Notes under the pieces: model-generated | What the model was told of the DNA's origin: nothing | What the model saw: the letters and a program-made list of their open reading frames with translations, nothing else | The model's database searches: none | Program-made: the position numbers and the translations under genes | In this document: positions 55,489 to 64,000 of the stretch, in pieces | How positions within the stretch are numbered: the stretch's first letter is position 1 | How the letters are laid out: each line of letters starts with the position of its first letter | NCBI RefSeq assembly: GCF_002575655.3 | Contig: NC_053040.3 | Location: 151,591,148-151,655,147 of the forward strand | From: Aegilops tauschii subsp. strangulata | Lineage: Eukaryota; Streptophyta; Magnoliopsida; Poales; Poaceae | DNA: 64,000 nt | Direction: 5' to 3'

Positions 55489-56544
55489 TATATAAGATTT
55501 GTTCCAAAGTTTTGGCTAATCATCTCCGCGAGATTTTAGATGAAATATTTGCAGAAGAGCAAAGTGCCTTCGTGCCGGGGAGGCTCATAACTGATAATTT
55601 TTTGACGGCTTACAAATGCATCGATGCCATGAAAAGAAAGAAGGGGAAGCAAGGTTGGTGTGCAATCAAGATTGATATGATGAAAGAATACGACCGCGTT
55701 GAGTGGGAGTATTTGCAGGCAATGATGCGCTGCCTGGGCTTCTCTGAAGATTGGTTATCTCTTGTGATGAAGTGTGTCAGCTCAGTTAGCTTCCAAGTGA
55801 AGGTTAATGGTGAATTGTTACCCTCTTTTCGTCCTTCAAGAGGGACCAGGCAAGGGGATCCCATATCTCCCTACTTGTTTCTACTCTTATGGAGAAGGAT
55901 TATCATGTATGCTTAAGAATTATGGAGGCTAGGTGGAGAGAGGAATTAAAGCGGGGCTTTGATCTCCATGGGTGTCACATCTTTTGTTTGCAGATGACTG
56001 TCTGGTGTTCATGAAGGCAGATGGGTGAAGTGCAAACCGCTTGAATGATATTCTCAATGCCTATAGCATTGGCTCAGGTCAGAGTGCAACAAACAAACAA
56101 AAAACTCGATTTTCTTCATCCCGAATTGTTGAGCATCTATTAGAAGGTTGTTCGAAACTGTTTGCAAATTTAGAGAGGCCCTAGCAGAGAAATATCTTGG
56201 TCTACCGACTGCAACAGGGAGGATCACAAAACAGAACTTTGAACATATTGTTGAGTCTGCAAGATCAAGAGTCCAGGGATGGAGTCACAGGAATGCGTCT
56301 TGTGCAGGAAGGGAGGTTCACCTCAAAGCAGTGGTCCAAGCACTACTGGCCTACTCTATGAGTTGTCTTACGTTCACAAAAGGTTTATGCCGCAAAGTCA
56401 TGACAGCCATGTCCAAGTATTGGTGGGCTGGGTCACTTGACAAGAGGGGTATGCATTGGCAATCTTGTCAAAGATGTCTATTCCGAAATCTAAAGGTGGT
56501 CCAGGCTTTCGATACCTAGAGATCTTGAATTATGCAATGGTTGC
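55369..56544 (+). pseudogene. L1-type LINE reverse transcriptase, broken
   Basis: Frame 55371-55916 has non-LTR RT motifs: YRPISLCSVIYKICSKVLAN, AEEQSAFVPGRLITDN, IDMMKEYDRVEW and GTRQGDPISPYLFLL. The catalytic ADD-type region near 55990 (FADDCLVF) is in another frame. 56148-56519 gives the downstream part (YLGLPTATGRITKQNFE, YWWAGSLDKRGMHW). Several shifts and stops. The LINE is then split by the Harbinger element at 56548 and continues at 58277. It begins about 150 bp after the biotin gene stop. Confidence 0.88.
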
Positions 56545-56547
56545 TAA

Positions 56548-58273
56548 GAGCATCTCCAGCCGCGCCCCCAACAGGCCCTGCTCGGGCGATTTTTTCGTAC
56601 CGGCGCTCAAAAATCGGCTCAGTCATGCCCCAGGAGCCTGTTTTTTCGCCGGTTTGGATCGAAACTGGCGCCGGCAGACCCAGGCCGAACCCGGCGCGCT
56701 GGGGGGTGCCCGGGGGCGCCGGGGCAAGCGATTTTGGCGCGAACGAACTGCGGGCCCGCCGAGTCAGCGACACTCGCCTCGTCGTCCTCACAATGCCTCG
56801 GTTTCCTGCGGGGATCAATGCCAAGGCTGCCGCCGGTCAGCCTTTCATTGATTCCTCACGGGCGGTGCGGCGACGCCCCCCTTCCCGCCACGCATACACA
56901 CGGCGCCGGCTATAAAAAGCGACGCCTCCCCCTCGCCTCTGGCCACACTCGCCCACAGCTGCCGTCGAGCTCTGCCTCTCTCCCCGTGTGCAGCCGCCGC
57001 CGACGTTCCTCCCCTCTCCCCCAAGCCTGCTCCCTCTTCCCCACCGCGACGATGGGCGAGCGATTCCCCGGCGATGGGGCGGCGGCCAACGGCTTCGGCC
57101 GCCGCTCGCTGCACGAGTGGGAGGCATACCTGCTCTTCAAGGCCAACATCCCGGCGCCTCCCGACATGCGCACAAGGCCGGGAGGGTGGAGGCTCAGCGC
57201 CGGTGGCGTCCCCATTCCCCCGGTGCCTGACGTTGACATGCGCCCCGACCTCTTCGCCGCCGAGGTCGACCGCGTGCGGGCGTCGCTGATGGACGAGCAA
57301 CGGGCCCTCCCACAGTACGCCGCCGACAAACACGAGGCGTGGGCGGTGTACTTCCAGCACCGCCAGGCGCGGCGGCTCGCCTCCACCAACGCAGCGCCGG
57401 TGGTGCGGGGCACCAAAAACAGCGAGGGGCACCCTCCCCGGCCGCTCGCTTCACGAAGTTCTCCGACACCTCGAGGGTGGCAACGACCCGCCCTTGATGT
57501 ACCCTGCCGCCCCGACTCGGATCGGCGGCCAGTGGATGCCGAGGAGGACGGCGTCCTCTTCTTCCTCCTCCTCCCGCTGCTCCTCCTCCGGGTCGCCGGC
57601 GCTGCTCAGCGTCAAGGCCGAGCCCGCCGAGATGCCGCTCGACCGGCGCGCCTCCTCCCCGCTTCGTCAGGCCGAAGACGGAGTCGGGGCTCGCTGCCGT
57701 CAAGACGGAGCCAGGACTCGCCGCGGTGAAGACGGAGCCGGGGCTCTCCGACGAGGCGGCCTTGAAGTGGGCGCGCGAAGACTGGGAGCGGACTGAGCTA
57801 GAGCGCCAGTGCCGCACCCTAGAGCAGTTCACCGCTCGTCGCCGTGGCAGCAACGAGGGAGGCGTTGTCGTTCTCGACGACGACAGCGACGACGACGCGC
57901 CGCCACCGGTCCGTCAGGGCGACCCCGAGCAGGGGTCCAGCAGGGGCGGCCGCGTCAAGGAGGAGAAGGACGACGACGAGGACAATGGCGACGGCGACGA
58001 CTTCGCCGCGCTCAGCGCGTTCTTCCTGTAGACTAGGGGCCGTTCTTCCTTTATTTTTTAAGTTTGCTACGTAAAAAACTCTTTAATCGCCGAAGTTTAT
58101 GCCCGTTTGCCGAAATTTAACCGAATGTCTTTTAAAAAAAATAAAAAAGCCTTCTGGGGCGACCCTGGGGCCGGCGGCTGGGAACCAGATCGGCCCCAAG
58201 CCGATTTTTTCACCGTGTCGCTCCCAGGCGGTGATTTTTCGAGCTCCTTGAGGGCCAACGGCTGGAGATGCTC
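56548..58273. mobile_element. PIF/Harbinger-type element, 15-bp TIR, TSD TAA
   Basis: 1726 bp. Left end GAGCATCTCCAGCCG, right end CGGCTGGAGATGCTC (58259-58273), a perfect 15-bp terminal inverted repeat. TAA flanks both sides (56545-56547 and 58274-58276), the 3-bp target type of Harbinger. The LINE frame resumes right after it (QAWKLLVNPDSLCAR). Contains one broken ORF and no transposase, so non-autonomous. Confidence 0.9.
57052..58031 (+). pseudogene. Unknown protein carried by Harbinger element, two frameshifts
   Basis: ATG at 57052 opens MGERFPGDGAAANGFGRRSL. The frame holds to about 57450, moves to the next frame (about 57494-57660), then to a third (to 58031) that ends in an acidic, Asp-rich tail with DDDSDDDAPPP and FAALSAFFL. 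The N-terminal half resembles anonymous Triticeae proteins found with such elements; no domain known to me. An intron cannot be excluded for one of the shifts. Confidence 0.55.
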
Positions 58274-58276
58274 TAA

Positions 58277-58330
58277 GCAAGCTTGGAAGTTGTTAGTCAA
58301 TCCAGACAGCTTGTGCGCACGTGTTAAAAG
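58277..58330 (+). pseudogene. LINE continuation after the Harbinger insertion
   Basis: Reads QAWKLLVNPDSLCARVLK-like sequence, directly continuous with the frame left of 56545 once the insertion and one TAA are removed. It is cut at 58331 by a MITE fragment. Confidence 0.8.
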
Positions 58331-58396
58331 GTACTCCCTCCGTCCTATAATATAAGAACGGTTTTCAAGCTTGAAAAATGTTCTTATATTATAGAG
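58331..58396. mobile_element. Stowaway-type MITE fragment
   Basis: CTCCCTCCGTCCTATAATAT then arms AAGAAC / GTTCTTATATTATAG. The right terminal GGACGGAGGGAG is missing, so the element is truncated. Confidence 0.75.
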
Positions 58397-58594
58397 TGAA
58401 TTGCAGAAAACCACCACATTGAAGCGAAGGGTTGCAGAAAACACTGTTCTATAAATTTGTGGCAGAAAACACTGATTTTGGGCTTAATCATTTGCAGAAA
58501 GCACTGATAGGTGATTATGATATGTGGGGCCTGCATTTGATGACGTCATAGACAATGTCAAACCGGTCTTTTTCAAAAAGAACCCTCCCTCCGA
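58397..58594. other. Repeat-like flank of the triplication
   Basis: Contains several degenerate copies of GCAGAAAACACTG and AACCACCACATT, phrases also found in the triplicated unit. Probably an older diverged part of the same transposon-like sequence (Mutator-like terminal region is one option). Confidence 0.4.
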
Positions 58595-59958
58595 GAAATG
58601 CATGAAACCACCACATTATCACATAGTTTGGCAGAAAACACTGGTTTACGAATTTGGGTCAAAAACCACCGATTCTTCGCTTAATCTTTTACAAAAAGAC
58701 TGATCGGTCCATTTGGGCATTTTAACCGCGATTATGACAAGTGGGCCCCACAAGAGCTGATATGGCATAACTGTTAGTCCCTGGTATTCTTGTAGATGCA
58801 CCCTTCAATCAGAAAACAAAAATGCAATTAGGCCCTTGCCATACCCAGCTCGGCTGTACTCTGCCGCCGGCCATCCCGCGCTCATGCGCTGCTGCCCACG
58901 TCGGTGCCCTGATGGCGACGGAGCTCACCGGCAAGGTTTGCTGCTTGGCTGCATCTGTGTTGCGCGTCGCCGCTGCTGCTTGCTCGCCGCCGTTGCTGCT
59001 TGCGCCCGTGCTGCCCGTCGACGTGCTGCTGCTTGCTCCGGTGACGCGCGCCGCCACAAGTCTTCTTGCTCCGGGATTGCGCGTGAAATGCATGAAACCA
59101 CCACATTATCACATAGTTTGGCAGAAAACACTGGTTTACGAATTTGGGTCAAAAACCACCGATTCTTCGCTTAATCTTTTACAAAAAGACTGATCGGTCC
59201 ATTTGGGCATTTTAACCGCGATTATGACAAGTGGGCCCCACAAGAGCTGATATGGCATAACTGTTAGTCCCTGGTATTCTTGTAGATGCACCCTTCAATC
59301 AGAAAACAAAAATGCAATTAGGCCCTTGCCATACCCAGCTCGGCTGTACTCTGCCGCCGGCCATCCCGCGCTCATGCGCTGCTGCCCACGTCGGTGCCCT
59401 GATGGCGACGGAGCTCACCGGCAAGGTTTGCTGCTTGGCTGCATCTGTGTTGCGCGTCGCCGCTGCTGCTTGCTCGCCGCCGTTGCTGCTTGCGCCCGTG
59501 CTGCCCGTCGACGTGCTGCTGCTTGCTCCGGTGACGCGCGCCGCCACAAGTCTTCTTGCTCCAGGATTGCGCGTGAAATGCATGAAACCACCACATTATC
59601 ACATAGTTTGGCAGAAAACACTGGTTTACGAATTTGGGTCAAAAACCACCGATTCTTCGCTTAATCTTTTACAAAAACACTGATCGGTCCATTTGGGCAT
59701 TTTAACCGCGATTATGACAAGTGGGCCCCACAAGAGCTGATATGGCATAACTGTTAGTCCCTGATATTCTTGTAGATGCACCCTTCAATCAGAAAACAAA
59801 AATGCAATTAGGCCCTTGCCATACCCAGCTCGGCTGTACTCTGCCGCCGGCCATCCCGCGCTCATGCGCTGCTGCCCACGTCGGTGCCCTGATGGCGACG
59901 GAGCTCACCGGCAAGGTTTGCTGCTTGGCTGCATCTGTGTTGCGCGTCGCCGCTGCTG
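58595..59958. repeat. 490-bp unit repeated three times (third copy truncated)
   Basis: Units begin at about 58595, 59085 and 59575, marked by GAAATGCATGAAACCACCAC. Units 1 and 2 differ by very few bases (for example CCGGGATT versus CCAGGATT near 59072/59562). Unit 3 stops at CGCCGCTGCTG, 59958. Each full unit contains the same GC-rich half with short open frames on both strands, which I do not regard as genes. Confidence 0.92.
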
Positions 59959-60303
59959 CAACAGCATCTGCGCCCACAAGATGATTTTCTCCTGGCCGAG
60001 TGCCCGACGAGTTCATCTACAATGTGGCGTGCGATAATTCATGGGAGAAAAGCTCTTCAGCAAGGGCTGGTTCGTTGAGTGAGTGATCGAGGGACCACTG
60101 AGATATGGCATGATCAATGGATCGGGGGCACCACTACTATGAAACCGAGAGGGCAGCATTTTTGTCTGATTGAGAAGTAGCCAGGTTCGTAACAGCATCT
60201 GCGCCCTCCCCGCGGCGCCGGCCGCCGACCGCCGGCGCGATGGGTTCCGTTGGAACTAATCTTGTTATTAGTGTTAAGTGTCGATGATTAATTAGATCAT
60301 GTT
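59959..60303. other. Junction region, unrecognised
   Basis: AACAGCATCTGCGCCC appears at about 59960 and again at about 60191, framing some 230 bp. No ORF or element ends beyond that. Confidence 0.35.
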
Positions 60304-61566
60304 TTAGTTGAGTCGGCCATAGAAGAAAATGGATGCATGCACGTAACAGCAATGGAACTGGAAGACTAGCTTATTAAGAGTATGCCAATGGTCTTTTGCT
60401 TGCTTCACTTGTCTTGTCCTATTTTTTGGAGTGGTGCTGTTGTACACGTTAGTGACATCTCCCCAATACTGATCACTCTTCTTGTTGTTGCCATTAATTG
60501 GGTCAGTCGAGCAACGTAACCAGGCGCTCATCTACAATGTGAACAAAATACATGAGTGTTCTTGCTGACATAATAATTTAGATTATCAAATATGTGTACA
60601 CAGAAACCTTACCAATCTTACATCCTCCTGTGATGTCCAAGCAAGTCGCTTCTCAGTCCTCTTATCTCCATCCTCCTCACCGTCAACATTGATGGTTTGT
60701 TGTGAACCAGAAGGTGTAACTGGAGTTCTTGACTTGCGAAGTGAGGGTGATGGTTGTGGTGCTGGACATGGAACATAGTGTGAAGGACCACCAGAGTAAT
60801 GGAGATGCTGCAACATGGCCTGCTGATTAGGCGGCTGTTGTGGAAGCGGGTAACTTGATGGATTTCCCAAATAGCTTACGAAACCACCCGGCGGACGGGG
60901 ATCCACCCCCCTGAAAAATAACAAGGTATGTTATAGCAACACTGAAAAGGTTGACACCATACAAAGCTATCATGAGGTTGTGTAGTCAGTTAGAAAACAT
61001 TATCAGAAAGCACACAATCTGAAATTATATGTACATAGTTCTCAGATCATTAAAAAAATCAACTTTCATAGATCTACTTCCTACGCAATCTGACCAGAAA
61101 GAAGTAGAGACAAGCTCACACCTTTCAACACAAGGACAAACTATACGAGTTGAAATACCACTAAACCTAAGTTAGTACATCTTTCAACATCTTAGTTTAA
61201 TTAACCACGGCCGCGCTCGCTCCTTGCAGAGCACGAGAGATTTGATGGTATATATGATGACTGTGAAAAGGCAGAGAGTTAGAAACAGGGATGACACCCA
61301 CAGGTTTCCCACAAGATCTTGTTGATGTCTAAACTGGGAACTTAAGAACAGAATGAATCGTACCAATGTAATGTTGGGGAGAAGAACTCGGAGGCAGCGG
61401 CCGCAGCGTTCCATGCCTGCTTGTCCATCGGCGGTGCTTGCGTTGATGAAGAGGCCGCTCTGAAGTGGGGAACAGCGGCTGCTTGCTCGGTGGTGGTGAC
61501 CTGGTGAGGCTCCCGTGCCGGCGGCGGCGGCGGCGGCGTAGGGACCCTCGTGGATTGGCGCCCCAT
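60304..61566 (-). CDS. Myb/SANT-like protein of the PIF/Harbinger-associated family, short
   Basis: Three exons with agreeing phases: 61566-61364, 60910-60613, 60531-60304 (729 bp, 242 residues plus stop). ATG 61566 opens [16 protein letters not shown]. Exon 2 has GVDPRPPGGFVSYLGNPSS and, at its end, KRLAWTSQEDVRL. Exon 3 continues the Myb/SANT domain (SAWLRCSTDP, SDQYWGDVTNVYNSTTPKNR). Such proteins act as the DNA-binding partner of Harbinger transposase, and many grass copies are annotated as GST T3-like by mistake. The C-terminal NAM-associated domain usual in the family is missing, so it is probably truncated after the Myb region. Confidence 0.65.
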
Positions 61567-61859
61567 CCTCTCAACAGCAGAAAAAAGGCTACACCAGGAG
61601 AGAGATTGAACACATCCTGGTTCGATTGAGAGGGCGTCGTGGAGAAGGAGAAGTGGAGGATGAACAAATCGTGGAGAAGAAGGCGCGCTCGATCTGATTT
61701 CGTTCGCGCGCGAGAACAGAGTTCGCGGGAGAAGGGAAAGCTGGTTCGCGGGAAAGGGGAAAATCTGTTTTCCTGGAAACGAGATCACGATGCGGCCCAC
61801 GATAGGCGACGCCCTCCTACAACGGGGAAAACGTCGTCTTTTTTTTGAACCGGGCATTA
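61567..61859. other. Upstream region of the short Myb/SANT-like gene
   Basis: About 290 bp between the gene start and the next element's TIR. Purine-rich on the plus strand, no clear TATA box. Confidence 0.35.
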
Positions 61860-64000
61860 GAGCAACTTCAATGCCAAACGGACGGCGTATTTGTCCGCTT
61901 TTTGTTCGTTTGGGTCGGCCGCCCGCCCGCCGTCCGCCCAGTTTTGCATTTGGGTCGGCAATGCACCCAACGCGCCGACCCATTTCATGTCCGCATTCAA
62001 CTTTTAAATAAAAAAGGCTCGAGGCCGATTATGCCAATGGCCATGTCTCATGCCGGCACCATGCCAGCACCGGCATACAATGCTGGCTTCAGAAAACACC
62101 ACAGTTCATGCTGGCGCACTCGCTAGCCGGCCTGCACACATGCCAGCATACAAAAATGGTGGGACTTGAGTTCGACCACGCCATCGCGGCTTCCATGGTC
62201 ATGCCGGCATAAAAAAAGATGGCCCCTCGACGCCATAGATCACTCGTCGTCGAACTTGAGCATGTCGGCCTGCATCTTCTCAAACCACGGCCTCTTCCTT
62301 GGCGACAAGGCATTGAGATCCATCTTCATGATCTCCACCTCGGTCATCATGCTTGCAAGAGCCACTTCTTTCGCCTTTGTCTTGGCGTTGGTGGCCTCGA
62401 TCTCTAGCATCTTGGCTTGCTTTTCCGCCTCGAGCTCGAACATCTTGGCTTGCTTCTCGGCGTCAAGATCAAACCTCCTCCTTTGGATCTCCATGAAAGC
62501 ATCCATTTGCTCCACCTTGAAACGCCGGCGCTCCTCCTCCCTTGAGTCCTTCTTATTCATCATGCCGTCCACGCTTGCGATCAAGGCGTTGGTGGCCGCA
62601 TCTCGCTTGTCCTCCTTCTTGGAGTTGGTCTTCCCCCGCGGCCGTGCCGGCTCGCCCTCCCCAACATCCTCCACGGCGCCCTTCCCCCCACGTGCCTTGA
62701 GCGCGGCATATTGTGCCTTGAACTTCTCTTCGTCCTTGATGACCCGATAGCAATGGGAGAGGTTGAAGCACTTGTCATTGTGTTGAACCTTGAATGCCTT
62801 CAAAGCATGAAATGCCTACAAAATGTTTCCATGCAAGCATATGAGCAAGTGATCTTGATGGCACAAAAGAGGGCGGCTTGCTAGCATACCATGTCTTGCA
62901 CGCCGATGCCGCTCACGGGGCGGGCCTTGACGCTTTCAAGGGTGGCACAAAACTTGTTGCACTCTTGTTCGATCACCCTCCACCGCTTGGAAATGAAGAC
63001 CCACCCGCGCGTGCTCACAAATTGGTAAGGTGAAAACTTCTTGCGCTCATGAAACTCGCGGTGCACACGAGTCCAAAAGGTCGAATGCTTTTGCTCGGCG
63101 CCCGTCTTTGGGTCTTATCCAATGTCTCGCCAACACTCGCAAAGAAGCTTGTCCTCGGCAGCTGTGTACGCCTTCGTGCGCTTGCTCTTGCGCTTCGGCT
63201 TAGGACCGGCGGTTTGGTCGGCGAGCTCGTCCTTGAACAAAGGCTCCACTTCGATGTCGCACTCGTCCTCTTCCTCTAGCCTACAGTCCTCCGGGAACTC
63301 GTGTTCGAGGGGGAAGCCGTCCAGGTCGATGCCGACCTGATCACGCATGAAGGCCGCCTGATCGGGATCATAGCCAGCGGCCGGCGTGAACGCCCCGCGG
63401 CCGTCCTAGCTTTGCGTTTCCTCGGGATCATAGCCAGCGCCCGGCGCACCACCCTCGAAGATGAGGTGTTGCATGTAGTCCTCGTCGACGGCGGACGTCA
63501 TTTCCTCGAACAGGTTACGGGCGTCCGGGAGACCGCCGGCCGGCGTCTGTCGCGCGCGTTTCCTCGTGCCGTCGGACGACGAGCCACCGACCACCGGGGT
63601 GGAATTGAGGTCGATGGGCGCGGGCGCGGGCGTGGAAGGCGCGACCACGCTCACGTCGGGTGAGCACTCCCCGGAGAGGCGGGAGGCCTGCGGGTAGACG
63701 TGGAAGCCGGGGACCGGGTTGCAAGCCGATGCGCGGGGTGAGTCGGGCATCACCATCCGAGGAAACGCCGACGAGCCGGTGCTGGCCGCGGCGACGGCGG
63801 CTTGGACGAGGCTGTGCTGGCTAGGGTTTACCCCAAGCATGTAGAGCGCCTCCCTCGTTGCCGCGGCGACGCGGGCGTTGGTGAACTCCTGCTGCGAGGC
63901 GGCGACGGCGGCGGCCTGCGCAGCGGCCTCATCCCTCGCGTCCTCGGCGTGCCTCCGGGCCTTCCTCTTGGCCGACTCCCTTGCCCGATGTTCGGGCGTC
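61860..64000 (-). mobile_element. Second PIF/Harbinger-type element, runs off the window
   Basis: The left terminus GAGCAACTTCAATGCC is preceded by TTA (61857-61859), the Harbinger target type. The minus strand carries the ORF1-type gene below. The other end and any transposase lie beyond 64000. Confidence 0.6.
62240..64000 (-). pseudogene. Harbinger ORF1-like protein (Myb-like plus NAM-associated domain), two in-frame stops, 5' partial
   Basis: Exon 1 runs from the window edge to 62890 and exon 2 from 62815 to 62240. The open frame continues upstream of the ATG at 63840 to the edge (Ala/Arg-rich helix, EHRARESAKRKARRHAE), so the true start is outside. Features in order: ALYMLGVNPSQHSLVQAA, a basic KRARQ region, the Myb-like part (AAEDKLLCECWRDIG), ISKRWRVIEQECNKF, then exon 2 with HCYRVIKDEEKFKAQYAALK and a long coiled coil ending SPRKRPWFEKMQADMLKFDDE. 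TAG at 63406 and TAA at 63115 interrupt the frame, probably from Gln codons. It is the accessory DNA-binding protein of a Harbinger element, now dead. Confidence 0.8.

Noticed and set aside
56734..57051. Upstream extension of the Harbinger cargo ORF
   Set aside because: It starts at a non-ATG or weak position in a GC-rich leader; the ATG at 57052 follows a CCGCGACG context and begins the conserved-looking part.
58809..60037. Repeated 75-123 residue ORFs
   Set aside because: They repeat exactly with the 490-bp unit on both strands and lack any domain.

Overview
The window is from a large, repeat-dense grass genome, almost certainly a Triticeae cereal (wheat, Aegilops or a close relative). The signs are a BARE1/Angela-type copia LTR, CACTA and PIF/Harbinger DNA elements, Stowaway MITEs, an Au-SINE-type tail, and one split plant gene with GT-AG introns. 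It is eukaryotic nuclear DNA: there are no operons, no ribosome binding sites, and I recognised no rRNA or tRNA gene.

Layout. 1-14732 is a tandem satellite of about 29 units of roughly 495-508 bp. 14733-20096 is a CACTA-like transposon that has lost its left terminus; it carries a DEDDy 3'-5' exonuclease ORF and is itself interrupted by a solo LTR with a perfect target-site duplication. 20097-24035 is a chain of nested or truncated retrotransposon pieces (a gypsy-type LTR fragment, a BARE1/Angela 3' end, a degenerate LTR element).

24746-55222 (+) is the one clear host gene: the bifunctional biotin-synthesis enzyme dethiobiotin synthetase / diaminopelargonate aminotransferase (BIO3-BIO1). I rebuilt 14 exons totalling 2475 bp (824 codons plus stop) with phases that all agree. 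Four introns are swollen by LTR retrotransposons: a copia in intron 5, a gypsy in intron 6, a copia with apparently identical LTRs in intron 9, and an internally deleted gypsy in intron 12. All four lie antisense to the host gene. Smaller insertions are Stowaway MITEs, an RTE-type LINE tail and a SINE tail.

Downstream of the gene, 55369-58330 is a broken L1-type LINE split by a 1.7-kb Harbinger-type element that carries its own broken ORF. 58595-59958 is a near-identical 490-bp triplication. 60304-64000 holds two minus-strand genes of the Myb/SANT-like family that accompanies PIF/Harbinger transposons: one short but open, the other with two in-frame stops and running off the window edge.

Nothing here looks like a wholly new biological system. 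The points most worth a second look are the strand bias and density of transposons inside an essential biotin gene, the CACTA-carried exonuclease with intact catalytic residues but a damaged start codon, the copia with matching LTRs but a disabled polyprotein, and the two-subfamily, 8-kb-periodic structure of the satellite.
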